DNA of 6,533 nucleotides from Dehalococcoidia bacterium (GCA_003153955.1 PMCB01000044.1:10909-17441); one strand, 5' to 3'. Shown: positions 1 to 6,113, numbered from the stretch's first letter. Notes: generated by a model not told the origin, from the sequence alone. Program-made: numbers and translations.

Positions 1-34
1 AAAACGATAATGCTATTATATGACGGATAATTCG

Positions 35-66
35 AGAGGTGTCAAGCGGTTTTTGTCACCTCTTTT
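35..66 (+). terminator. Rho-independent terminator of a gene left of the window
   Basis: AGAGGTG (35-41) pairs with CACCTCT (57-63). Past a T/T mismatch, CAA (43-45) pairs with TTG (53-55), leaving a seven-base loop, and a short run of T follows (63-66). The orientation suits a + strand gene. One frame is open from base 1 to a TAA at 28-30, encoding only nine residues, so the upstream gene may end there, but nothing identifies it. The T tail is short, so this is a moderate-strength call. Confidence 0.6.
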
Positions 67-71
67 GGTGA

Positions 72-90
72 GCTGTCAGCTATCAGCTTA
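72..90. repeat. Short heptamer tandem repeat
   Basis: The heptamer GCTRTCA occurs twice in tandem (GCTGTCA, GCTATCA) and is followed by a partial third copy, GCTTA. It is too short to imply a function. It sits between the terminator and the foldable block and marks the region as non-coding. Confidence 0.4.
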
Positions 91-102
91 AAAAGAGAAG
101 CA

Positions 103-290
103 CTTCCGACGGACTTCTGTGAACCACCAGGACCTACGCTATAAGCTCCGGCCTTCATCCTTCAGCGGAAGGATTCAGGGCGTGATAAGGTTTACCCATC
201 CAGTGTTTAGGACGGAGGGCAGCAATCAACGGGAATTTTCTCTCCGACAAGGTCTGGCTGAAGCAGTGAGATTGCCACGTCCGCCTGAGG
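103..290 (+). ncRNA. Candidate structured RNA, about 190 nt, family not recognised
   Basis: This block folds as one long interrupted rod. Bases 103-114 pair with 279-290 with two mismatches, 119-121 pair with 276-278, and 127-135 pair with 250-257 around one bulged A. Inside are two local hairpins: ATCCTTC/GAAGGAT (157-174, with CCT/AGG extending it) and CGGAG/CTCCG (213-217 with 242-246). No open frame here looks like protein. The size and the closed rod with an asymmetric internal bubble recall 6S RNA, but I could not match its conserved bases. I found no SRP helix-8 motif, tmRNA or RNase P signature. Strand is uncertain: on the - strand a weak AGAAG/CTTCT hairpin followed by CTTTTT (90-118) could be a terminator. 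Confidence 0.3.
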
Positions 291-295
291 CGGAC
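279..295. repeat. Perfect 7-bp inverted repeat, REP-like hairpin
   Basis: GTCCGCC, a TGA loop and GGCGGAC form a perfect seven-pair hairpin. No T-run follows, so it is not an obvious terminator. Its left arm is also the 3' side of the outer stem of the candidate RNA (103-114/279-290), so the two structures are mutually exclusive. Confidence 0.55.
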
Positions 296-312
296 TCGTA
301 ATAGGAATAACC

Positions 313-329
313 GGTGGGCTGCGCCCACC
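313..329. repeat. Perfect 7-bp inverted repeat, GC-rich
   Basis: GGTGGGC, a TGC loop and GCCCACC form a perfect hairpin 17 bp after the preceding one. GC-rich hairpins of this form are often dispersed intergenic repeats. No T-run follows on either strand. Whether other copies exist cannot be seen in this window. Confidence 0.55.
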
Positions 330-439
330 CTATGGAAATTTAATGCAACGGTCCGCTTTGTATATACGAACTTTGGTATTTAGAACCTGGTATTTTCCTT
401 TCGCTGAAAGTCAAAATGTTAATTTCCCCGGTCTCGTTA

Positions 440-448
440 TGGTATAAT
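440..448 (+). promoter_or_regulatory. Extended -10 promoter for ruvB
   Basis: TGGTATAAT is an exact TGn-TATAAT extended -10 element. The -35 region is poor (TTAATT at 419-424, 18 bp away), which is usual for extended -10 promoters. Transcription should begin near 455, giving a leader of about 28 nt to the proposed start codon at 483, with the ribosome binding site inside it. From 330 to this promoter I see only a small CTTTC/GAAAG hairpin (398-410). Confidence 0.65.
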
Positions 449-470
449 ACCGCCAGAAGAATATCACTGT

Positions 471-475
471 AAGGA
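471..475 (+). promoter_or_regulatory. Shine-Dalgarno that places the ruvB start upstream of the first ATG
   Basis: AAGGA sits seven bases before ATC 483 and only one base before ACG 477, while ATG 555 has no comparable site (the bases before it read CGCCCCAAACAC). Together with the promoter at 440-448 it supports translation from about 483. Confidence 0.55.
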
Positions 476-482
476 CACGAAT

Positions 483-1505
483 ATCGGACGCATTGTTTCA
501 GGGAAACCCGTCGTTGAAGACAGCCCCATCGAATCCAGCCTGCGCCCCAAACACATGGATGAATTCATCGGGCAAAGCAAGGTAAAAGACAACCTGATGA
601 TTGCTATCGCCGCCGCTAAAAAACGCGGTGAAGCGCTGGACCACATGCTGCTTTACGGCCCGCCCGGCCTGGGTAAAACTACGCTGGCCAACATCGTGGC
701 GGCCGAACTGGGCGTGCAGATCAGGATTACCTCGGGGCCGGCAATTGAACGCACCGGCGACCTGGCGGCCATTCTGACAAACCTGAAAAAGCAGGACGTT
801 TTATTCATCGACGAAATACACCGCATCAACAAAGCGGTTGAAGAAGTCCTGTATCCGGCTATGGAGGACTCAGCCATTGACCTGATGATCGGCAAGGGGC
901 CGGGCTCACGCAGTCTGCGTTTGGATTTACAGCCTTTTACGTTAATCGGCGCCACCACCCGCTATGCTTTACTCGGCGCGCCGCTCAGAGACCGTTTCGG
1001 CAGTGTCTATCACCTTGATTTCTACGACCGGGAAGCGATTAAAACAATTGTGAAACGTTCCGCGCAAATCCTGCAAATCAAAGCCGACTCCGACGGCCTG
1101 GATGAAATTGCCAGCCGCGCGAGGGGAACGCCGCGGGTGGCTAACAGACTGTTAAAACGCGTCCGTGATTACGCGCAGGTCAGAGCAAACGGCATTATCA
1201 CCAAAGAAGTTGCGGTAGCCGCTCTTTCCAAACTGGAAGTCGACCCCATCGGGCTGGATGACCTGGACCGGAAAGTGCTGCATACGATTATCGAAAAATT
1301 CGGCGGCGGGCCCGTAGGATTGGAAACTATCGCCGCTTCCATCAGCGAAGAGGCAGATACTATCATGGACGTTTATGAGCCCTATTTATTGCAGCTGGGC
1401 TTTCTGGACCGCACCCCGCGCGGCCGGGTCGCTACGCCTTTGGCCTATCAGCACCTAGGAATTCCTTATAACAAGGATAAGAACGTCCAACCCGGTCTTT
1501 TGTAA
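483..1505 (+). CDS. ruvB: Holliday junction branch migration ATPase RuvB, probable AUC start
   Basis: RuvB is the hexameric AAA+ motor that, loaded by RuvA, drives branch migration of Holliday junctions in recombinational repair. With the start at 483 the protein has 340 residues, normal for the family. Visible are Walker A GPPGLGKT (59-66), Walker B DEIH (110-113), sensor 1 GATTR (156-160), the arginine-finger segment PLRDRFG (167-173), sensor 2 GTPR (215-218) and the C-terminal winged helix (about 255-340). The first ATG is at 555, but the 24 codons before it encode the conserved N-terminus (RIVSGKP, then SLRPK). No ATG, GTG or TTG occurs in this frame between the TAA at 420 and 555. AAGGA (471-475) lies seven bases before ATC at 483, so AUC is the proposed start; a sequencing error or an ATG555 start is the alternative. 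No ruvA or ruvC is adjacent. Confidence 0.95.
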   Translation: MGRIVSGKPVVEDSPIESSLRPKHMDEFIGQSKVKDNLMIAIAAAKKRGEALDHMLLYGPPGLGKTTLANIVAAELGVQIRITSGPAIERTGDLAAILTNLKKQDVLFIDEIHRINKAVEEVLYPAMEDSAIDLMIGKGPGSRSLRLDLQPFTLIGATTRYALLGAPLRDRFGSVYHLDFYDREAIKTIVKRSAQILQIKADSDGLDEIASRARGTPRVANRLLKRVRDYAQVRANGIITKEVAVAALSKLEVDPIGLDDLDRKVLHTIIEKFGGGPVGLETIAASISEEADTIMDVYEPYLLQLGFLDRTPRGRVATPLAYQHLGIPYNKDKNVQPGLL

Positions 1506-1521
1506 AAACAGAGGTGCTTCC

Positions 1522-2079
1522 GTGAAAGAGCAACCCATTCTGACTACCGAACGCCTGATTCTCCGTCCATATTCCTTATCCGATGCCAAAGAATTGCAGC
1601 GGCTGATTGGTGACCGCGATGTTTCGGAAACGCTTCTTTTGGTACCTTATCCATACCTTGATGGAATGGCAGAAGAATGGATAGACAAACAATCATTGGA
1701 ATATCAGGAAGGTAAATCTGTCCAATTTGCTGTTACCGGCAGAAACGGGGAGTTCCTTATGGGGACGATTGGCCTGAATAACATTTTCCAGGAGTATCAA
1801 AGAGCAGAATTGGGGTATTGGATTGGTAAACCGTATTGGAGTAATGGTTATTGTACGGAAGCTGCCGGGGCTGTGTTAAAATGGGGATTTGAAGCATTGG
1901 AATTAAACCGTATTAGCGCTACACACATGACAAGCAATCCGCGTTCCGGCAGAGTGATGCAGAAAATCGGAATGAAGCATGAGGGGCATATGAGACAATA
2001 TGCCAGGAAATCGGGTAGGTTTGAGGATGGTGAAATTTATGCAATCCTTAAAAGTGAATATAATCACTCTCCTATTTAA
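1522..2079 (+). CDS. GNAT N-acetyltransferase, RimJ/RimL type
   Basis: This 185-residue protein belongs to the GNAT fold, Acetyltransf_3 (RimJ/RimL-like) group, whose members transfer acetyl from acetyl-CoA to amino groups of proteins or small molecules. The N-terminal pattern TERLILRPYSLSDA (9-22) is the typical opening of this group. The central ELGYWIGKPYWSNGYCTEA stretch carries the acetyl-CoA loop, and the NPRSGRVMQKIGMKHEG segment near the C-terminus is the conserved helix and strand after it. The start is GTG, five bases after GAGGTG (1511-1516). It lies 16 bp after ruvB, so co-transcription is likely. By eye its codons are richer in A and T than those of ruvB, hinting at a separate origin. 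The substrate cannot be told from sequence; RimJ itself is only a distant relative. Confidence 0.88.
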   Translation: MKEQPILTTERLILRPYSLSDAKELQRLIGDRDVSETLLLVPYPYLDGMAEEWIDKQSLEYQEGKSVQFAVTGRNGEFLMGTIGLNNIFQEYQRAELGYWIGKPYWSNGYCTEAAGAVLKWGFEALELNRISATHMTSNPRSGRVMQKIGMKHEGHMRQYARKSGRFEDGEIYAILKSEYNHSPI

Positions 2080-2093
2080 AAACTCTTTGCATA

Positions 2094-2131
2094 AAAAAGG
2101 TTGCCCTTAAATTAAGAAGGGCAACCTTTTT
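2094..2131. terminator. Bidirectional rho-independent terminator between convergent genes
   Basis: AAAAAGGTTGCCCTT (2094-2108) pairs perfectly with AAGGGCAACCTTTTT (2117-2131): 15 bp with an eight-base loop. It has a T-run on the + strand and an A-run that becomes a T-run on the - strand, so it can end both the ruvB/GNAT transcript and the lipoprotein transcript that converges here. Confidence 0.93.
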
Positions 2132-2158
2132 AGTTAATGCCTTAGTTCCCAGTCATGA

Positions 2159-2902
2159 TTACTGGATGGCGTAAGTCACTTGAACCGCGACGGTAATCTG
2201 CAATTCTCCCGCACTGATGGGGGTCGATGATGACGCTCCGGCAACAGCCATATCGGCGTTATAATATTTTGTTACCGGAGATACTTCCGATTCGGAAATG
2301 GAAATGGGATTGCCCAGTTTGACGCCGGCATCAGAAGCCAACTGCGCAGCTATCGCTTTAGCATCCGCCATTGCCTGATCCCTGGCCTGATTGTTCGCCG
2401 AGGTGGGGTCGTTAAGGGAAAATTGAACGCTGTTAACCCGGGTTAAATCACCGCCGGCGGCGGTCACCGCGTCAAGGATAACACCGGCTTTGGTAACGTC
2501 GCGGACTTTAACATTCACATAATTAATCACCTGATACCCGGTGGCAACATTTTGCTGCGTGACGTTATCATATCTGGTGGTTTGCTGAATGTTATAATTT
2601 TGCGTCTCAACATCTGCTTTGGCCACGCCGTTGGAGGTTAAGGCCTCCAGCACATTGTTCATCGCTGTCGCCGCCTGGCTCTGGGCATCGGCGACAGTCG
2701 CTGCCTGTGCCTGGATCCCTAACTGGATATTGATGATGTCCGGTGTCACGTAGATAATTCCCTGGCCTGAGACCGAGATACCGGTTTGCTGGTTAGTATT
2801 TGCAGTGAGGGTAGTCGAACCTGATGCCTGGCATCCGACCAGCAGGACGGAAACCAGCAGAATTGCGGCGATTACCGAAAATAGCATAAACTTTTTTTTC
2901 AT
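2159..2902 (-). CDS. SIMPL (DUF541) domain lipoprotein, YggE-like
   Basis: A 247-residue exported lipoprotein. The signal peptide has a KKK start, a hydrophobic core (residues 7-22) and a lipobox LVGC with Cys24 as the lipidated residue, so it should sit on the outer face of the membrane. Residues from about 41 to the end form a SIMPL domain (DUF541; YggE, periplasmic immunogenic protein family): the opening ISVSGQGIIYVTPD, an alanine-rich helix, the TGYQVINYVNVKVRD strand and the DAKAIAAQLA helix are typical. YggE has been linked to oxidative stress defence, but the molecular role is unknown. Start choice is firm: AAGGAGG (2909-2915) lies six bases before ATG. It is 77 bp downstream of the DUF5667 gene and has its own candidate promoter matching that of the sigma gene, so it is probably a target of that sigma factor. 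Confidence 0.9.
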   Translation of the reverse strand: MKKKFMLFSVIAAILLVSVLLVGCQASGSTTLTANTNQQTGISVSGQGIIYVTPDIINIQLGIQAQAATVADAQSQAATAMNNVLEALTSNGVAKADVETQNYNIQQTTRYDNVTQQNVATGYQVINYVNVKVRDVTKAGVILDAVTAAGGDLTRVNSVQFSLNDPTSANNQARDQAMADAKAIAAQLASDAGVKLGNPISISESEVSPVTKYYNADMAVAGASSSTPISAGELQITVAVQVTYAIQ

Positions 2903-2935
2903 ATAATTCCTCCTTGAAAAAGGTCTGCTAATAGA

Positions 2936-2963
2936 TATAACGAAAGCACCGGGGAAAGGATAG
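2936..2963 (-). promoter_or_regulatory. Candidate ECF-type promoter of the SIMPL lipoprotein gene
   Basis: On the - strand the element reads CTATC (2959-2963), 16 bases, then CGTTATA (2936-2942). It matches the element before the sigma gene (4586-4613) at 21 of 28 positions, with identical spacing. The 16-base gap and the CGT-type -10 match the geometry known for ECF sigma factors. Transcription would begin near 2929, leaving a leader of about 27 nt that holds the ribosome binding site. Confidence 0.55.
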
Positions 2964-2979
2964 TAAGGATTTTACAATC

Positions 2980-3963
2980 TTATTGATGATTTGCGTTATC
3001 GATCGCGGATTGATAAACGATGTTCGATTGCGCCAGCGCTTTTTGCAGAGTTGTTTTCACGCTATCGGGAACTTTATCGGAATTCAATAACTGCTGAATT
3101 TCCGAGGGCTGGACAGCGGCGTTGGAATTCAGGGAATTAAGCAGCTGCGCGGTGCGGTTTGAATTGCTCAAGTTGCTGTTGACGCTTGCAGCGGCAATAT
3201 TATTCGAATTCATTGTGCCGAGAATAATCGGTGTGCTAGTGACAACGATAGAGGTTTCAGTTACCACAGTGGTCACAGGTTCTGTCGTAAGTGCTCCAAG
3301 GGACTGGGTTTGTGTAGTCGGCACCATTGTTGTTGCAGAGGGAGTAGCCAGCGTCCCCGCGGGAACCGCGGCGGAAGAAAACGCCGTTTTCGTCCCTCCT
3401 GTCGTTGCTAATTCCCCGATGCTGGAATAGTAGTTATTCAGTCTTTGCGCCGCTGCCTGTAAGTTTTGGGTTTTATTATTGTTGACCATCCAGGCCATTT
3501 CGGAAATCCTGGCGTTAGCCATGGCGATGTATTGCTCGGTCTTACCGTCGGAGCTACCCGCCAGTCGTACCTGTAAGTTCTCTGTGGTCAATTTTACGGC
3601 ATACAGCAGGTTTCCCGGCATGACATTTTGTGAGGCCAGAACGGCGCCGCCGCCAAGCACAAAAACGAGCATGGCGGTGCAGGCCGCAATTGCCCACCGC
3701 GGCACCACCCGGGCCGTACGTTTGGCCTGCGAACCCGTCCGGGCCATTTTTAACTGCATCTGATACCTGGCCCTGGCGCGGAATTCGTCAGTCGGTTTTA
3801 CATCTGCTACTTTATGCATCAGCACGACCGTGCGAAGCAGCGGTTCCAGTTCTTTAGCGTATTTGGGATAACGCTGCAGGCACTGCTCTATCGTTTCCTG
3901 TCCGGTCAGCAGATGCTCCAGACACTCGTTAAAAATATTATCGAATTCCTTAGTATTTCCCAC
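2980..3963 (-). CDS. DUF5667-type single-pass membrane protein, probable anti-sigma factor
   Basis: About 327 residues. The cytoplasmic N-terminal part (about 1-75) has the pattern, common in Chloroflexota proteins next to ECF sigma genes, of a helical LLTGQETIEQCLQRYP segment and a following ELEPLLRT. A basic stretch (KRTARVVPRW) leads into one membrane helix (about 90-111). Next is a DUF5667-like region (about 112-186, beginning near MPGNLLYAVKLTTE) on the outside, then a Ser/Thr/Asn-rich tail. No zinc-binding anti-sigma motif is seen. The gene overlaps the sigma gene by 14 bp, which implies translational coupling and supports an anti-sigma role; this is inference. GTG at 3963 is preferred because GGAG (3970-3973) is six bases upstream; TTG at 3975 would add four residues. 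Confidence 0.75.
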   Translation of the reverse strand: MGNTKEFDNIFNECLEHLLTGQETIEQCLQRYPKYAKELEPLLRTVVLMHKVADVKPTDEFRARARYQMQLKMARTGSQAKRTARVVPRWAIAACTAMLVFVLGGGAVLASQNVMPGNLLYAVKLTTENLQVRLAGSSDGKTEQYIAMANARISEMAWMVNNNKTQNLQAAAQRLNNYYSSIGELATTGGTKTAFSSAAVPAGTLATPSATTMVPTTQTQSLGALTTEPVTTVVTETSIVVTSTPIILGTMNSNNIAAASVNSNLSNSNRTAQLLNSLNSNAAVQPSEIQQLLNSDKVPDSVKTTLQKALAQSNIVYQSAIDNANHQ

Positions 3964-4504
3964 CGTTTTCTCCAACCAACAGTGTTTTACGCAGTGAAAG
4001 AATGGCGCTGTGCTGCAAAGCTTTGATTGCGCCCTCGCTTTTCCTCATTGTCTTCGCCGCCTCGGTAATCGACAGCCCGCCGGCGAAACGCAGGCTGATA
4101 ACCTCACGCTGTGCTTTGGTTAATTGTTTGGTGGCTAAAACTACTTTTTCCATCTCTATTTTCGTTTCCACATCATGTTCCAGGTCGGTCTCGTCCGCTA
4201 TCGGGAGCGATTCATCCAGCGGCACCGTCGGTTTTCTGCTTTGTTTTCTCACATAATCCACCATTTGATTATGAGCGATGCGGAACAGCCAGGCAGTAAA
4301 AGGCACGCCCTGCGATTGATAAGAGCCGATAGACTCATAGGCTTTGACAAATACCTGTTGAGTCATATCCTCTGCCTCCGCCTGGTTCCGGATCTTCAAA
4401 ACCACATAACGGAATATTTTATCAAAGTGAGCTTCATATAATTGGGCAAACGCCTCTTGATCCCCTTGCCGTGCCCGCTGGACAAGGTTTAATTCTTCCT
4501 GCAC
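3950..4504 (-). CDS. RNA polymerase sigma factor, ECF (sigma-70 family)
   Basis: A 184-residue alternative sigma factor containing only regions 2 and 4. Region 2 spans about 20-88, with the core-binding segment EAEDMTQQVFVKAY (43-56) and the -10 recognising segment FTAWLFRIAHNQMVDYVRK (69-87). Region 4 (about 124-173) holds the -35 binding helix-turn-helix (LTKAQREVISLRFAGGLSITEAAKTM). An acidic linker joins them. It directs RNA polymerase to a small set of promoters, probably including its own and that of the SIMPL gene. The start is GTG with GAGGG (4515-4519) ten bases upstream, a rather long gap. The 3' end overlaps the downstream membrane protein gene, the usual layout of a sigma/anti-sigma pair. 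The subgroup and the inducing signal cannot be read from sequence. Confidence 0.92.
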   Translation of the reverse strand: MQEELNLVQRARQGDQEAFAQLYEAHFDKIFRYVVLKIRNQAEAEDMTQQVFVKAYESIGSYQSQGVPFTAWLFRIAHNQMVDYVRKQSRKPTVPLDESLPIADETDLEHDVETKIEMEKVVLATKQLTKAQREVISLRFAGGLSITEAAKTMRKSEGAIKALQHSAILSLRKTLLVGENGGKY

Positions 4505-4585
4505 CAGATAATTTCCCTCTTAGCCTGACCATGATTTAGTTTATTGTTTTGTCAAACTCTATCGGGTTTTACCCCGTGCATATAG

Positions 4586-4613
4586 TATAACGAAGGATGC
4601 CGGAAAAAGATAG
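4586..4613 (-). promoter_or_regulatory. Candidate autoregulated ECF-type promoter of the sigma operon
   Basis: On the - strand CTATC (4609-4613), 16 bases and CGTTATA (4586-4592) repeat the element found before the SIMPL gene. Transcription would begin near 4579, giving a leader of about 75 nt. The leader carries a small CGGG/CCCG hairpin (around 4563-4576) and a TTGACA (4550-4555) that has no usable -10 at normal spacing. Confidence 0.55.
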
Positions 4614-4680
4614 GTAATCGGCTATAAATAGTCTCAAAACAAAGCAAGTATTAAAAGATTTCGCAACATCAATTCTAATA

Positions 4681-4689
4681 TGCTAGAAT
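4681..4689 (+). promoter_or_regulatory. Extended -10 promoter for the RimI-like gene
   Basis: TGCTAGAAT is a TGn extended -10 with five of six consensus bases. TTCGCA (4660-4665) is a weak -35 at 18 bp. Transcription would begin near 4696, just before the AGGGG ribosome binding site (4699-4703), so the leader is very short. Confidence 0.5.
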
Positions 4690-4708
4690 ACAATGATTAG
4701 GGGAAAAA

Positions 4709-5371
4709 ATGCCGCTGAAAGTTCGTTTTATGCACCGACAGGATATCCCGCAGGTCACCGAGATCGACCACGATGCCTTTCCCACTGAGTGGCCGCCGAC
4801 AAATTTCCCGCGTGAACTGGAAAACAAACTGGCCTATTACATTATTGCCTACGAGAATAAAGACACATACCCGGAAAAATCCCCGGTACCAGCCGGTAAA
4901 GAAACCAACCCGGGACTAATCAACCGTATCCGCCGGATTTTTTCGCACAGTCAGGCCCCCGTGGAAGACCCGCCGGAAGAAATATCTATTCTCGGCTATG
5001 CCGGGATGTGGATCATGGCTGATGAAGCCCATGTTACCAGCATTGCTTCACACAAGGGGCACCGCCACGAAGGTGTCGGCGAAGTTTTGCTGATAAACCT
5101 GATCGAATTGGCAACGACCAAACACGCGCGAATTGTCACACTGGAAGCCCGTGTGTCTAACTTGGTTGCCCAAAACCTGTACTACAAATTCGGTTTTGAC
5201 AAACTGGGAGTGCGAAAGGCATATTATCTAGATAACAGAGAAGATGCGGTCATCATGTCGACGGAGTACATCGGTTCGCCGTCATTCAAAGAGAAATTCT
5301 CGAAAGTGAAACAGGCGTACCTGCAAAAATCGGGTGTTTTTATCAGTGAGATTCCCGCTGCCGAAAAATAA
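4709..5371 (+). CDS. RimI-like GNAT N-acetyltransferase with an internal insertion
   Basis: A 220-residue GNAT protein that resembles RimI, the N-alpha-acetyltransferase of ribosomal protein S18. DEAHVTSIA (105-113) is the RimI core strand, RHEGVG (119-124) fits the acetyl-CoA loop pattern R-x-x-G-x-G, and LEARVSN (145-151) to LYYKFGF (157-163) is the RimI signature. Glu146 and Tyr158 are spaced like the catalytic Glu103 and Tyr115 of Salmonella RimI. It is longer than typical RimI (about 150 residues) because of a charged, proline-rich insertion (about 50-93) between the second and third strands and a C-terminal extension of about 35 residues. The ATG lies five bases after AGGGG. There is no tsaB or tsaD next to it. 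S18 is a plausible substrate, but the insertion leaves this open. Confidence 0.82.
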   Translation: MPLKVRFMHRQDIPQVTEIDHDAFPTEWPPTNFPRELENKLAYYIIAYENKDTYPEKSPVPAGKETNPGLINRIRRIFSHSQAPVEDPPEEISILGYAGMWIMADEAHVTSIASHKGHRHEGVGEVLLINLIELATTKHARIVTLEARVSNLVAQNLYYKFGFDKLGVRKAYYLDNREDAVIMSTEYIGSPSFKEKFSKVKQAYLQKSGVFISEIPAAEK

Positions 5372-5386
5372 AAATCAATGCCGCGC

Positions 5387-5857
5387 TCAGCGCTGCCCGA
5401 AAAGTGAATCCATCAATGTGGGATATTTCGGAGGCAAGTCCTTGGCCCCGGTTTTCTGAACCATCCAGTCTTCCAGTTCCTTGCGGCATTTTTCCAACAA
5501 TTCCTTGAATCTGGTGAGGTCGATCGTCTTATAACTTTCGTTTTTCGCTTTTTTAGCTACTTTGATTTGTTTGTTGTATTCTTCCGCCAAGGCAAAAGTT
5601 TCTTTGAGCATCAGTTTCAAGGACTCGCCGAGGAAGCCGATTTTATCCTTGTTCATCAGCCAATTGGCGTTCTCGAAGCTGCGCGGTTTCTTCAACTCCG
5701 GGAAAAATTTAGCGATACCCTGATTAATCCTGACATCGTAAAGCAAACCCTGAACTATTTCCGGGTATTTGGCCACGCCACCGCGTCTCCTGGTTAAGGA
5801 AATTAAAATAAGAATAATGACAATAATGGCGATAAATGCCCAACTAAAACCGTTCAA
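5387..5857 (-). CDS. Small membrane-anchored protein of unknown function
   Basis: I do not recognise this 156-residue protein. One hydrophobic helix (about 6-20, FSWAFIAIIVIILILISL) is followed by TRRRGG, which by the positive-inside rule places the remaining 130 residues in the cytoplasm. That domain is helical and rich in Lys and Glu. The stretch from about 75 to 135 could form a coiled coil or helical hairpin, and the end is PPKYPTLMDSLFGQR. The start is TTG with AGGGG (5864-5868) six bases upstream, the only well-placed site. It follows the tautomerase gene by 52 bp without a clear terminator, so it may share its transcript. Its end is 15 bp from the end of the convergent RimI-like gene, with no terminator between beyond a weak GCGC dyad. 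Confidence 0.72.
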   Translation of the reverse strand: MNGFSWAFIAIIVIILILISLTRRRGGVAKYPEIVQGLLYDVRINQGIAKFFPELKKPRSFENANWLMNKDKIGFLGESLKLMLKETFALAEEYNKQIKVAKKAKNESYKTIDLTRFKELLEKCRKELEDWMVQKTGAKDLPPKYPTLMDSLFGQR

Positions 5858-5909
5858 AAAACACCCCTGATGACTTTGTTTGAATAATTATGATAATTGA
5901 TTGTTGGTT

Positions 5910-6101
5910 CTACGGCATTTTAGTCTCCGAAGCAAGCTTCCCGCCGCTTCCCCAGTTATGTTTGGGATTATCGTGAATTATAATGTGGACGGCTTCGGCA
6001 GGAACGCCGATTTTTACAAAACTGGCAGTGATACCTTCCACCAGCAGTTTCTTCTGTTCGACAGTGCGCCCGTCCCACATTTCAACGGTAACTACCGGCA
6101 T
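5910..6101 (-). CDS. 4-oxalocrotonate tautomerase family protein
   Basis: A 63-residue protein of the tautomerase superfamily: small beta-alpha-beta subunits that assemble as hexamers and use an N-terminal proline as base. After removal of Met the sequence begins with Pro1 (PVVTVEMWDGR) and has Arg11 at the position of the 4-OT substrate-binding arginine. The end, PKHNWGSGGKLASE, is the family's conserved closing motif. The position of 4-OT Arg39 is occupied by His38, so the classical substrate may not fit; the IIIHD stretch recalls DmpI-type relatives. The start is firm: AAAGGGG (6108-6114) lies six bases before ATG. It begins 12 bp after the zinc-ribbon gene, so the two are almost certainly co-transcribed. 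No aromatic degradation genes are nearby. Confidence 0.9.
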   Translation of the reverse strand: MPVVTVEMWDGRTVEQKKLLVEGITASFVKIGVPAEAVHIIIHDNPKHNWGSGGKLASETKMP

Positions 6102-6113
6102 GGCGATCCCCTT

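Noticed and set aside
103..290. SRP RNA, tmRNA or RNase P RNA
   Set aside because: The SRP GGAA-tetraloop helix, the tmRNA acceptor end and the RNase P conserved segments were not found on either strand.
119..301. Open frame of 60 codons on the + strand
   Set aside because: It lies wholly inside the strongly self-complementary block, lacks a ribosome binding site and has no protein-like pattern.
3122..3857. Several + strand open frames opposite the DUF5667 gene
   Set aside because: They are antisense to a gene with clear domain structure and a coupled start, and have no ribosome binding sites or recognisable domains.
4527..4555. Housekeeping promoter before the sigma gene using TTGACA at 4550-4555
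   Set aside because: No hexamer resembling TATAAT lies 16 to 18 bases downstream on the - strand; the best at 17 is ATGGTC.
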